In this document: piece by piece, positions 16,455-24,875 of the stretch | Numbering within the stretch: the first letter of the stretch is position 1 | Layout of the letters: each line of letters opens with the position of its first letter | Origin: Methylobacterium sp. J-070 | GTDB lineage: Bacteria; Pseudomonadota; Alphaproteobacteria; Rhizobiales; Beijerinckiaceae | Reading direction: 5' to 3' | Length of the DNA stretch: 64,000 bases | Assembly: GCF_022829385.1 (NCBI RefSeq) | Contig: NZ_JAKSXX010000290.1 | Location: 62,001-126,000 of the forward strand | Made by a program: the position numbers and the translations under genes | Notes under the pieces: generated by a model | Database searches by the model: none | What the model saw: the letters and a program-made list of their open reading frames with translations, nothing else | What the model was told of the DNA's origin: nothing

Positions 16455-17174
16455 ATGCCCGGCCATATCGTCAGCTCCTACGACACCGACCTCGAGGATC
16501 TGCGTCGCTCGATCTCGGAGATGGGCGGCATCGCCGAGAAGATGACCGCGGAGGCGACGGATGCCCTGGTGCGCCGCGACGAGGGGCTCGCGCAGGCGGT
16601 GATCGGCGCCGACAAGCGCCTGGACGCGCTGCAGCGGGATATCGAGGAGCGTTCGGTGCTGCTCATCGCCCGGCGTCAGCCGCTGGCGATCGACCTGCGC
16701 GAGACCATCTCGGCGATCCGCGTCTCCGGGGACCTGGAGCGGATCGGCGACCTCGCCAAGAACGTCGCCAAGCGGGTCGTGGCGATCTCCGACCACGCCC
16801 CCGCCCAGAAGATCGTGCTCGGCGTCCGGCACATGAGCGACCTGGCCGAGGGGCAGCTCAAGGACGTGCTCGACGCGTATGCCAGCCGCGACATCCAGGC
16901 GGCCCACGACGTGTGGGAGCGCGACGGCGAGATCGACGCCCTGTACAATTCGCTGTTCCGCGAACTCCTGACCTACATGATGGAGGATCCGCGCAACATC
17001 TCGTTCTGCACGCATCTCCTGTTCTGCGCCAAGAACGTGGAACGGATCGGCGACCACACCACCAACATCGCCGAGACGATCCACTACCTCGCCACCGGCG
17101 AGACGCTCGCCGGCGAGCGGCCGAAGAACGATGCGTCGAACTACACGACTGTCGACGGCAAGCAGGCGCCGTAG
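16455..17174 (+). CDS. phoU: Phosphate signalling protein PhoU
   Basis: A cytoplasmic helical protein that links PstB activity to PhoR/PhoB signalling and keeps the Pho response off when phosphate is abundant. The 239 residues start at MPGHIVSSYDTDLEDLR, after GAAGGA at proper spacing. Two three-helix PhoU repeats are visible, each with the metal-binding E/DXXXD-type motifs: SGDLERIGDLAKNVAKR in the first and CAKNVERIGDHTTNIAE in the second. It follows pstB after 121 bases. A 284-base gap before phoB contains no supported gene. Confidence 0.95.
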   Translation: MPGHIVSSYDTDLEDLRRSISEMGGIAEKMTAEATDALVRRDEGLAQAVIGADKRLDALQRDIEERSVLLIARRQPLAIDLRETISAIRVSGDLERIGDLAKNVAKRVVAISDHAPAQKIVLGVRHMSDLAEGQLKDVLDAYASRDIQAAHDVWERDGEIDALYNSLFRELLTYMMEDPRNISFCTHLLFCAKNVERIGDHTTNIAETIHYLATGETLAGERPKNDASNYTTVDGKQAP

Positions 17175-17458
17175 GGCGCGCTCCGTCGAGGGGGTGCCGG
17201 TCCGGCGCAGGGGGGCGCGTCCGCGGGACGGGCACCGTCCCGGATCGCACCGCGATCGGGAAGGGCGTCCCCCTGGGCTGCTGCGCCGCGATGCGCGGGG
17301 GCGCTCGGTTTCGTGGGACAGCGTCCGCCGGGCCGGCGGTGCGGGTTGAATCTGAGCGGCGCCTCCCGCACCGTCCGCCGGCTCGTCCGCTCCGGAAGGC
17401 GGGGGCGGGTCTTGAGGCCGAACCGCGCCGCCTCGTGAACGGGTCATCCAACGTGAGC

Positions 17459-18154
17459 ATGCAGGTTCTGATCGTCGAGGATGAGGAGGCGCTGACCACG
17501 CTGCTGCGCTACAACCTGGAGGCCGAGGGCTTCGTGGTGGACTCGGCCGCGCGCGGCGACGACGCCGAACTGCTGCTGGCGGAGCGCACGCCCGATCTGG
17601 TCCTGCTCGACTGGATGCTGCCCGGCCTCTCGGGCATCGAACTCTGCCGCCGCATCCGGGCCCGCCGGGAGACCGAGCGGCTGCCGGTGATCATGCTCAC
17701 CGCCCGCGGCGAGGAGGGCGACCGAGTCCGCGGTCTCGGCACGGGCGCCGACGACTACATCGTCAAGCCGTTCTCGGTCCCGGAGCTCCTCGCCCGGATC
17801 CGCGCGCTGCTGCGCCGGGCCAAGCCCGCCCACGTGTCGGACCGGCTGGCGGCCGGCGATCTGGAGCTCGACCGGACCGGACACCGCGTCCGCCGGGCCG
17901 GCGAGGAGCTGCACCTCGGTCCCACCGAGTTCCGGCTCCTGGAATTCCTCATGCTTGCCCCGGGCCGGGTCTTCTCGCGGGAGCAACTCCTCGACGGGGT
18001 CTGGGGCCACGACGTCTACATCGACGAGCGCACGGTGGACGTCCATGTCGGGCGCCTGCGCAAGGCGCTGAACGGTCCGCAACAGACCGACCCGATCCGC
18101 ACGGTCCGCGGCTCCGGCTATGCCTTCGACGAGACGTTCTCGCTCGAAGCCTGA
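17459..18154 (+). CDS. phoB: Phosphate regulon response regulator PhoB
   Basis: A two-domain transcription regulator of 231 residues. The receiver domain has the acidic pocket VEDEEA, the phosphoacceptor in LVLLDWMLPGLSG, the conserved VIMLTARGEEGD switch residue and Lys in DDYIVKPFS. The C-terminal OmpR-type winged helix contains HLGPTEFRLLEFLM, RVFSREQLLDGVWG and DERTVDVHVGRLRKAL. I chose the ATG at 17459; a GTG two codons upstream is equally possible. The protein should bind the Pho box before pstS. The sensor kinase phoR, which often adjoins this operon in alphaproteobacteria, is not in the window. Confidence 0.95.
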   Translation: MQVLIVEDEEALTTLLRYNLEAEGFVVDSAARGDDAELLLAERTPDLVLLDWMLPGLSGIELCRRIRARRETERLPVIMLTARGEEGDRVRGLGTGADDYIVKPFSVPELLARIRALLRRAKPAHVSDRLAAGDLELDRTGHRVRRAGEELHLGPTEFRLLEFLMLAPGRVFSREQLLDGVWGHDVYIDERTVDVHVGRLRKALNGPQQTDPIRTVRGSGYAFDETFSLEA

Positions 18155-18166
18155 GGCGGCGCCGGT

Positions 18167-20335
18167 TCAGCGGACGAGGGCGGCGCTCCGATCCGCGGCG
18201 GCCGGCACCGCGGCCAGGGCCGCCAGGACCGTGCCCTCGGTGAGGATCTGCGGCAGCACCTGCGGCGCCCCGGTTCCGCTGTAGAGCAGGTAGAGCGGCA
18301 CGCCGCTGCGCCCGTGCGTCTCCAGCAGGCGGGTGATCTCCGGGTTCTGGTTGGTCCAGTCGCCCTTCAGATAGGTCACGCCCCGCTCCGCCATCGCGGC
18401 CCGCACGGCCCGGGTGGAGAGCGAGGTGGTCTCGTTCACCGCGCAGGTGATGCACCACGCCGCCGTCATGTTGACGAAGACCGGCCGGCGCGCGTTCACC
18501 AGCGCGTCGAGGCGCGCCTGGGTGAACGGCTCGACCCCGTCGGCGGCGGCCTGCGCGGCCGGGGCGGCGCGGTCCTGCTGCAGACCGAGGGCGATCCCGC
18601 CGACCGCGATCATCGCCGCCGCCGCGAAGGCCTGCAGGGTCCATCGGACCGCCATGGGGGCGTTGCGCCCGCGCTCGAACGCCCAGGCGGCGAAGCCCAC
18701 CAGGACCAGCCCGATCAGAGCCGCCAGGAGCCCTCGCGGCTCGACCTGCTGCGCCAGCACCCAGACCAGCCACGCCGCGGTGGCGTAGACCGGGAAGGCC
18801 AGGATCTGCTTGAGGGTCTCCATCCAGGCGCCCGGCCGCGGCAGCGCCCGCAGGGCCGGCGGCCACAGGGTCAGAACCAGGAAGGGCAGGGCGAGCCCGA
18901 GTCCGAGGCTCGCGAAGACGGCGAGCGCCACGCCGGCACTCTGGGTCAGCGCGAAGCCCACCGCCGAGCCCATGAACGGCGCCGTGCACGGGGTCGCCAC
19001 GAGGGTTGCGAGCACGCCCGTGAAGAAGGAGCCGCCGAGGCCCGTGCGCCGGGCGAGCCCGTCGCCGACACCGGCGAGCCGGCCGCCGACATGGACCACG
19101 CCGGACAGGCTGAGGCCCATCGCGAACAGCAGGTAGGCGAGCCCCGCGACCACCAGGGGCGATTGCAGCTGGAAGCCCCAGCCGATGGCCGCACCGCCGC
19201 TCTTCAGGGCGATCAGGGCCGCGGCCAGCCCCAGGAAGCTCGCCAGCACCCCGGCCGTGTAGGCGAAGCCGTGCAGCCGCAGCCGGGCCGGGCTCTCGCC
19301 CGCATGCCGCACGAGCCCGAGGACCTTGATGGACAGGACCGGGAAGACGCACGGCATCAGGTTGAGGATCAGCCCGCCGAGGAAGGCGAAGGCCGCGGCG
19401 GTCGCGAGGGTCAGCGTGTCGAGGTCGGGGGCGACCGCCTGGGGGACCGGCACGGGTGCGGGCGGACCCGATGCGGCCGCCGCGGATGCCGGCTCGTCGC
19501 CGTACGCGAAGGCGAGGCGGCGGGTCCCGGCCGCGCTCACCGCGTCGTACGTGAGCACGCCGGGCAGCGTGTCGGGGACCGCATCGGTCGGGCTGCCCCG
19601 GGCGAGGGTGAGGTGCAGGCCGGTCCCGTCGATCGACATCGGCTGCGCCGCGGCGTTGTCGATCACGGTCTCGGCATAGGGGAAGTAGGCGGCGTTGCGG
19701 ATCGACTCGGGTTGGAGGCCGGTCGCGGCGAAGTCGAGCCGCAGGGTGTCGCCCTGGCTGGCGACGTGCAGCGGCCACGGCGCCGGGGCGGGCAGGGCGG
19801 CGCGGGCGCGAGCGAACAGCGCGGCCCGGGCCGCGTCGGGCTTGGGCTCCCCCACCGGCAGGGTAAGGGCGAGGTCGGCCGAGCCGGGCACGCACTCGGT
19901 CTCGCAGACGAGAAAGGTGAGCTTCGCCCGGATCTGCACCGGCTCGGCGGGATCGAGGCTCGGCGGCGGCGTGACCGGCACGAGGAGCGTGACCTCGCCC
20001 TCGTAGCCGTAGTTCATCAGCGTGGCGATCGGGATGCGCTCGGGCGCCGGCCACCGGATCGCCCCGGCGCTGAAACCCGCGGGCAGCGTCCAGGTCACCT
20101 CCGGCGGGAGGCCCGAATCCCCGGGATTGCGCCAATAGACGTGCCAGCCGGGCTTCATCTCCATCCGCACGGCCAGCGTGAAGGGCTGCGCCCCCGCCAC
20201 GGCGGCCGGCTCGGCGACGAGGCTCGACCGCACGAGGTCCGGCGGCGTGCGGAACCCCTGCGAAACACCCTGCGCCGCCGCGGCCGAGAGGCTCGCGGCG
20301 AGCGCCAGGATCGGGATGGCGAGGCGTCGGATCAT
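18167..20335 (-). CDS. DsbD/ScsB-like thiol:disulfide interchange membrane protein
   Basis: This protein passes reducing equivalents from cytoplasmic thioredoxin across the inner membrane to periplasmic partners. From MIRRLAIPILALAASLS (signal peptide) it has 722 residues. It has a periplasmic N-terminal domain with the ScsB-type stretch GWHVYWRNPGDSGLPPE and Cys in LVCETECVPGSA. An eight-helix domain carries two redox Cys regions, LILNLMPCVFPVLSIKVLG and LVATPCTAPFMGSA. A C-terminal thioredoxin-like domain has the active site AAWCITCAVNE. The N-terminal domain is closer to ScsB (linked to copper tolerance and cytochrome c maturation) than to E. coli DsbD, so the exact partner is unknown. It converges with phoB, 12 bases apart. 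Confidence 0.85.
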   Translation of the reverse strand: MIRRLAIPILALAASLSAAAAQGVSQGFRTPPDLVRSSLVAEPAAVAGAQPFTLAVRMEMKPGWHVYWRNPGDSGLPPEVTWTLPAGFSAGAIRWPAPERIPIATLMNYGYEGEVTLLVPVTPPPSLDPAEPVQIRAKLTFLVCETECVPGSADLALTLPVGEPKPDAARAALFARARAALPAPAPWPLHVASQGDTLRLDFAATGLQPESIRNAAYFPYAETVIDNAAAQPMSIDGTGLHLTLARGSPTDAVPDTLPGVLTYDAVSAAGTRRLAFAYGDEPASAAAASGPPAPVPVPQAVAPDLDTLTLATAAAFAFLGGLILNLMPCVFPVLSIKVLGLVRHAGESPARLRLHGFAYTAGVLASFLGLAAALIALKSGGAAIGWGFQLQSPLVVAGLAYLLFAMGLSLSGVVHVGGRLAGVGDGLARRTGLGGSFFTGVLATLVATPCTAPFMGSAVGFALTQSAGVALAVFASLGLGLALPFLVLTLWPPALRALPRPGAWMETLKQILAFPVYATAAWLVWVLAQQVEPRGLLAALIGLVLVGFAAWAFERGRNAPMAVRWTLQAFAAAAMIAVGGIALGLQQDRAAPAAQAAADGVEPFTQARLDALVNARRPVFVNMTAAWCITCAVNETTSLSTRAVRAAMAERGVTYLKGDWTNQNPEITRLLETHGRSGVPLYLLYSGTGAPQVLPQILTEGTVLAALAAVPAAADRSAALVR

Positions 20336-20483
20336 GCTGTCCCTTCGCGCCCGGGGCGGTCGCGGTTTCACGCACGGTGCTTCAGGCCGGGAGCGGCCTG
20401 TGCCGGTCGAAACCTATAGCGCGCTGATCCGGGCCGTGTCCTGCGCGGATCAGCGCGGCGCCGGAGACCCGGGTGGTCGGGCC

Positions 20484-22334
20484 TCAATCCGGGAGCGGCG
20501 CCGTCGCGCGCTCCAGCCATTCCCGCGTCCCGGCGTCGAGCCCGGGGGCCAGGGTCGTGCGCACCCGCGCGTGGTAAGCGTCGATCCAAGCCCGCTCGCC
20601 GGGGTCGAGCAGATCCGGCTGGATCAGCCGCCGGTCGTAGGGGGCGAGGGTCAGGGTCTCGAAACCGAGCATCGGGCGCTCGCCGCCAGCGATGGCGCGG
20701 GGCTCCACCAGAACGAGGTTCTCGATCCGGATCCCGTAGGCGCCGCGGGCGTAGTAGCCCGGTTCGTTCGACAGGATCATCCCGGGTTCCAGTGCCACCG
20801 TGCCGGTCTTGGCGATCCGCTGCGGGCCCTCGTGCACCGACAGGAAGGCGCCGACGCCGTGGCCGGTGCCGTGATCGAAATCGAGGCCCGCCTGCCACAG
20901 CGGCGCCCGCGCGAAGGCGTCGATCTGTGCGCCGGTCGTGCCCGCCGGGAACACCGCCCGGGCGATGGCGACGTGGCCCTTCAGCACGCGGGTGAAGCGG
21001 TCGCGCACGGCGGCCTCCGCGGCGGCCTCTGGGCCGCCCACCGCGACCGTGCGGGTGATGTCGGTGGTGCCGTCCGGATATTGCGCGCCGGAGTCGATCA
21101 GGAACACGTCGCCGGGCCGCACGGTCCGATCGCTGGCCCGGGTCACCCGGTAGTGAACGATCGCCCCGTTCGGGCCCGATCCCGAGATCGTCGGGAACGA
21201 CACGTCGCGCAGGTCCCCGCCGGCGGCGCGAAAGTCCTCCAGCGCCTCCACGGCGGCGATCTCGGTGAGCGTCCCGGACGCCGTCGCGGCGTCGAGCCAT
21301 GCGAGGAACCGCACGACGCTGGCGCCGTCGCGGATGTGGGCGGCGCGCGCCCCGGCGATCTCGGCGGCGTTCTTTACCGCCTTCATCCCGGTGATCGGGT
21401 CCTTGCCGACATCGGCGGTACCGCCGGCCGCCTCGACCTTCTCCTTCAGCGCCGCGGCGCCGGTCGCCGCATCGAGGCGGACCCGCACGCTCGCCAGGGA
21501 CGCCAGGCCGTCGTCGAGCCCCCCGCGGGGCAGGATCTCGGCGACCGGGGCGAGGGCGTCGCGCAGGGCCGGATCGACGTTCGACGAGACCAGGAACAGC
21601 CGCGCCGCGCCCGCGCGCGGCAGGACCGCGTAGCCGAGCGCCAGAGGGGTATGCCCCACATCGGAACCGCGCAGGTTGAAGGCCCAGGCCAGGTTGTGTG
21701 GGTCCGAGATCACCAGGGCATCGCAGCCGCCCTCGGCCAGGGCCGCCCGCACCCGGGCGAGCTTGTCCGCCACCGTTTCGCCCGCGAGGGCGTCCGCATG
21801 GACGACCACGGGGCCGGCAGGCGGCTTCGGGCGCCCGGCCCAGACCGCGTCGACGAGGTTGGGTACCGCCCGGACCGAGCCCCCGGCCTTCGTGGCCGCG
21901 CGCTCCAGGCGCGCGAGCCCGTCCGGCGTGTGCAGCCAGGGGTCGTAGCCGAGCACTTGGTCGCGCTTGAGGTTGGCGCCGATCCAGGCCTCCGGCGTGG
22001 TCTCGGCCAGCGGCACCACCGTGACGAGGCCGGTTTCGACCTGCTCGGGCGCCTGCAGGGTGTAGCGGCCATCGACGATCAGGGCGGCGGAGTCCATCAG
22101 GATCACCGCGGTTCCGGCCGAGCCGGTGAAGCCGGTGAGCCAGGCCAGCCGCTCCGCATCCGCCGTCACGTACTCGGATTGATGCTCGTCCGCCCGGGGC
22201 ACGACGAAGCCGTCGAGCCCGGTCTCGCGCAGAGCGGCGCGCAGGGCCTCGATCCGCTCCGCCCCCTTGCGGTGTCCCGGGTCGTCGAAGGTCTGGAAGC
22301 GGCGGCGCGAGCGGGAAGGGGTCGGGTCGGTCAT
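20484..22334 (-). CDS. pepP: Xaa-Pro aminopeptidase, long three-domain form
   Basis: A metallopeptidase that removes N-terminal residues preceding proline. From MTDPTPSRSRRRFQTF the 616 residues are longer than E. coli PepP (about 440) and fit the XPNPEP1-like form with two creatinase-like N-terminal domains (SEYVTADAERLAWLTGFTGS and the second ALVISDPHNLAWAFNLRG). The catalytic pita-bread domain shows the five metal ligands: Asp and Asp in LIDSGAQYPDGTTDITRTV, His in GTGHGVGAFLSVHEGP, Glu in ILSNEPGYY and Glu in IENLVLVE. An upstream in-frame ATG adds a low-complexity Arg/Gly stretch and is not favoured. Confidence 0.93.
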   Translation of the reverse strand: MTDPTPSRSRRRFQTFDDPGHRKGAERIEALRAALRETGLDGFVVPRADEHQSEYVTADAERLAWLTGFTGSAGTAVILMDSAALIVDGRYTLQAPEQVETGLVTVVPLAETTPEAWIGANLKRDQVLGYDPWLHTPDGLARLERAATKAGGSVRAVPNLVDAVWAGRPKPPAGPVVVHADALAGETVADKLARVRAALAEGGCDALVISDPHNLAWAFNLRGSDVGHTPLALGYAVLPRAGAARLFLVSSNVDPALRDALAPVAEILPRGGLDDGLASLASVRVRLDAATGAAALKEKVEAAGGTADVGKDPITGMKAVKNAAEIAGARAAHIRDGASVVRFLAWLDAATASGTLTEIAAVEALEDFRAAGGDLRDVSFPTISGSGPNGAIVHYRVTRASDRTVRPGDVFLIDSGAQYPDGTTDITRTVAVGGPEAAAEAAVRDRFTRVLKGHVAIARAVFPAGTTGAQIDAFARAPLWQAGLDFDHGTGHGVGAFLSVHEGPQRIAKTGTVALEPGMILSNEPGYYARGAYGIRIENLVLVEPRAIAGGERPMLGFETLTLAPYDRRLIQPDLLDPGERAWIDAYHARVRTTLAPGLDAGTREWLERATAPLPD

Positions 22335-22463
22335 GCCGCGAGCGTAGCGCCCGCCGGCTCCGGCTCGCAACCGCGCAGGCATCCTCGGGGCAGGCCATAA
22401 TTTTAGGGTGAAGAAATCGCGCCCAATCTTATCACGCCGCCGAAGAGGGTCTATTCCTTAACG

Positions 22464-22721
22464 ATGCCACGCCGCGTCTCCTACCGCATCAGCGACGGAC
22501 CGGACGGCCGCTTCGATGCCGTCGTGACGATCGAACCCGATACCGTCGTCAGGCGGGACGGTTTCGTGTCGCTCGCGGAACTCGAGGAGTGGATCGACGG
22601 CCTGCGCGTGCTGATGGCGGCGTTGGGCGCCCCGGTGGCACAGGCCGATCCGACCCCATCGGCGCCTCGGGTCGAGGTGGGCCGGTCGCGTCCATCCGGG
22701 CGGGTCCGCACGGTGGACTAG
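22464..22721 (+). CDS. Small hypothetical protein
   Basis: An 85-residue product of unknown function. The first 58 residues read as a compact alpha/beta unit: MPRRVSYRISDGPDGRFDAV is a strand pair, VVRRDGFVSLAELEEWIDGL a helix. The tail is Pro/Arg/Ser-rich and probably disordered. No signal peptide or membrane segment. The gene is divergent from pepP across 129 bases of relatively AT-rich sequence that could carry promoters for both. The ribosome binding site is weak (GAGGGT, about 14 bases upstream). I recognise no family. Confidence 0.55.
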   Translation: MPRRVSYRISDGPDGRFDAVVTIEPDTVVRRDGFVSLAELEEWIDGLRVLMAALGAPVAQADPTPSAPRVEVGRSRPSGRVRTVD

Positions 22722-22811
22722 TGCCGCGTCGCGACCGCAGGCACGCGGCCGTTCCGCCAGACGGCGCGTGCGCGTATCCGCCGGACCGGACGGGTTCGCG
22801 GCGCTCGACGG

Positions 22812-23000
22812 TCAGCCGTTCGTGAACGGATGGTCCGGGGCGCGATCGAACGGCGCGCCGTCGTAGCCCTCCAGCCACGCCGTTCGGGCAGCCGACCCCG
22901 CCGGGTAAGGGCAGGCATCCTTGGGCCGGCCCTGCGCCCGGGCGCGGGCGCCCTCCGCGATGGGGTCCGATGGCGGATCGTGGAGCGACAACTGGCTCAT
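22812..23000 (-). CDS. Rmf/CrpP-like small protein
   Basis: From MSQLSLHDPPSDPIAEGARA the 62-residue product contains a GRPKDACPYPAGSAARTAWL segment followed by EGYDGA. This fits the ribosome modulation factor / CrpP pattern (EG...A...G....CPYP.GS..R.AWL.G). E. coli Rmf dimerises 70S ribosomes in stationary phase; alphaproteobacterial relatives of this small family are mostly uncharacterised, so a ribosome-hibernation role is inferred from the motif only. It follows prmA on the same strand after about 46 bases, and prmA modifies a ribosomal protein, which is a suggestive context. The longer frame from 23072 adds a Pro/Gly-rich leader and is not favoured. Confidence 0.7.
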   Translation of the reverse strand: MSQLSLHDPPSDPIAEGARARAQGRPKDACPYPAGSAARTAWLEGYDGAPFDRAPDHPFTNG

Positions 23001-23046
23001 GCCATGATAACGCGCCGGCACGGGGCCGGTTCGGCGGGGCGGTCCC

Positions 23047-23967
23047 TCAACGCCGGGGGCGCTGGGCCGCACCGCCGCGCATCAGGACCAGGGCGACCCA
23101 GCCCTCGATCACCCCGCGCCGGACCAGCGAGAACCCCTGAAGGCGATAGGCCGAGAGCACGCCCGGCACGTCGCGCTCGATCAGGCCCGACAGCACCAGC
23201 ACGCCCTCGGACGCGACCACCCGGGCCAGCGTCGGCGCCAGGAGCCGAAGGGGCCGCGCCAGGATGTTGGCGAAGACCAGATCGAAATGGCGCGGCCGGT
23301 CCGCGAGCCGGTGACGCACGCCGGGCCCCTGATAGAGCCTGAGATACGGACCGAGGCCGTTCGCCCGGGCGTTCTCGTGGGCGGTGCGCACCGCCTCGGC
23401 ATCGAGGTCCCCCGCCACCACCGGCTGCCGCAGCGCCTTGGCGGCCGCGAAGGCGAGGATGCCGGTGCCCGTGCCGACATCCAGCACATGGGCGGGGCGC
23501 CGCCGTTTCAACTCCCCCACCAGCGCCTGGAGGCAGCCCAGCGTCGTCCCGTGGTGGCCGGTCCCGAAAGCCAGAGCCGCCTCGATCGCGATGGGCAGGT
23601 CGTTGGCGCGTACGGCGTCGCGATCATGCGCGCCGTGCACGAGGAAGCGCCCCGCGCGCACCGGCTTCAGGCCCTCCAGCGAGGTCCGCACCCAGTCCTG
23701 CTGCGCGATCGTGCGGAACTCCGCGGCGTCGGCCGCGTCGCCGATCACCGGCCGGATCAGCGCGCGGATGTAGTCCTCGTCGGGGGCGTCGGAGAAATAG
23801 GCCTCGAGCCGCCAAGTCCGTCCGTCCGCATCCTCGAAGGCCGCGACCGCGGTCTCCATGGGATCGAACATCTCGCCCAGAAGGTCGGTCATCGCCCGGG
23901 CCGAGCGTTCGTCGGTCAGCAGGCACAGGACGTGGGACGGGCGGTGGGGCGGCAGGCCTTCGAGCAT
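23047..23967 (-). CDS. prmA: Ribosomal protein L11 methyltransferase (PrmA)
   Basis: A SAM-dependent enzyme that trimethylates ribosomal protein L11. The 306 residues start at MLEGLPPHRPSHVLCLLTDE. The N-terminal substrate-recognition domain (about residues 1-110) leads to AFGTGHHGTTLGCLQAL, SAM motif I VLDVGTGTGILAFAAAKAL, the acidic motif II VVAGDLDAEAV and the diagnostic LVFANILARPLRLLAP. The end, VIEGWVALVLMRGG, is the standard last strand. An ATG 12 codons upstream is possible but lies beyond the conserved beginning. The Rmf-like gene follows downstream. Confidence 0.95.
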   Translation of the reverse strand: MLEGLPPHRPSHVLCLLTDERSARAMTDLLGEMFDPMETAVAAFEDADGRTWRLEAYFSDAPDEDYIRALIRPVIGDAADAAEFRTIAQQDWVRTSLEGLKPVRAGRFLVHGAHDRDAVRANDLPIAIEAALAFGTGHHGTTLGCLQALVGELKRRRPAHVLDVGTGTGILAFAAAKALRQPVVAGDLDAEAVRTAHENARANGLGPYLRLYQGPGVRHRLADRPRHFDLVFANILARPLRLLAPTLARVVASEGVLVLSGLIERDVPGVLSAYRLQGFSLVRRGVIEGWVALVLMRGGAAQRPRR

Positions 23968-24187
23968 GGGACCGGGCTGTAACGCCCGCGCGCGCCGCGT
24001 CACAGGGGGCCGCCGCGAAAAATCCGGGCGCCCCGTCCCCGGACGCGCCGGCCGCCGGGCGGCACGGCCGTTTGTTGCCGGCCGGACACAGCCGGGGCGA
24101 CTTGTTGGGAGACCGAATTTAGTCAGTGTTCAGCCGGACGACGTGTGCTTAAACAGTCTCGGCTTCCCAAAGGCCAGACCCTCAACT

Positions 24188-24225
24188 CAGGCGCGCCGTT
24201 CTTCATGCAGGGGCGCGCCTGTTTT
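24188..24225 (+). terminator. Intrinsic terminator or attenuator just before a small membrane-protein gene
   Basis: A perfect 10-base stem (CAGGCGCGCC and GGCGCGCCTG) with a 14-base loop is followed by TTTT on the plus strand. The upstream neighbour prmA reads away on the other strand. The terminator must therefore serve a transcript that starts between about 23970 and 24185, where no coding frame is convincing. It ends only 18 bases before the ATG of the next small gene. It may close a small RNA or attenuate the following gene. Confidence 0.65.
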
Positions 24226-24243
24226 GACAGACGACAGTGCACC

Positions 24244-24387
24244 ATGAACTCGCCTCTCCTCTTCAGCGTCGTCGTCGCGCTCATGACGACGGGTGCCGCC
24301 GTGCTCTGGGCCCTCCTGGTCGCGGCCGACATGACCGACCTGCCGGATGCCGAGATCGCCGACCGGCGCGACATCCGGACCTGGTGA
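24244..24387 (+). CDS. Small single-pass membrane protein
   Basis: A 47-residue product. MNSPLLFSVVVALMTTGAAV continues into LWALLVAA to form one transmembrane helix (about residues 5-28). It is followed by an acidic tail, DMTDLPDAEIADRRDIRTW. I do not recognise the family. The layout (helix, then W-A and a D-L-rich short tail) faintly recalls CcoS-type peptides, but the match is too weak to use. A longer frame starting at 24145 would have to read through the terminator hairpin and is rejected. No strong ribosome binding site is visible. Confidence 0.5.
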   Translation: MNSPLLFSVVVALMTTGAAVLWALLVAADMTDLPDAEIADRRDIRTW

Positions 24388-24560
24388 GGGCGCCGGTGTC
24401 CCGGGGACGCCGGGCGCGATTCGTGGCGGCGGCCGCATACGAATGCGGCACGGTGTCCACACGTTAATCATGCCCCCGCCGCTTGGCGCGGAACCCGCTC
24501 CCCGGCGCGGCGTTTTGCCGGCTTTCGACGTGATTTGCGATTGAGCAGGGTGCGTACAGC

Positions 24561-24758
24561 GTGACCAAGTCCAGGCGTTCCAGCCCAAATGGGCCCGTGG
24601 TCGTCAACGGCGTCCCGGCCCGGTCCCGGCCCCGCGAGCGGATCTTCGGCGGTCCGACGCCGGACGGTCCCCTGCCGGGCCATCTCCTCGTCCTCCTGAG
24701 CCGTCTGCACCGCGCCGAGACGGCGCCGCCGGAGCGCAGCGAGAGCCAGAGCGCCTGA
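24561..24758 (+). CDS. Doubtful small hypothetical protein
   Basis: A 65-residue frame from a GTG (MTKSRRSSPNGPVVVNGVPA..., ending ERSESQSA). It is basic and Pro-rich with one short helix-like stretch, LPGHLLVLLSRLHRAE. No family, signal or membrane segment is recognised and the ribosome binding site is poor. It occupies the space between the small membrane protein and modA. It could be a real short gene or chance coding in GC-rich DNA. Confidence 0.3.
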   Translation: MTKSRRSSPNGPVVVNGVPARSRPRERIFGGPTPDGPLPGHLLVLLSRLHRAETAPPERSESQSA

Positions 24759-24875
24759 GTCCGCGGGGCTGCCCGATCGCCGGGCGGGGCTGACTTGGCC
24801 GATGCGGCGGCGATGCCTATGATCGCCGTCGTACCCGATCGGATATAGCGGGTCGCGACAGGGATCGACCCTATC

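Noticed and set aside
24821..24875. Possible ModE operator before modA (GATATAGCG half-site)
   Set aside because: Only one half-site is recognisable; the second half and spacing do not fit.
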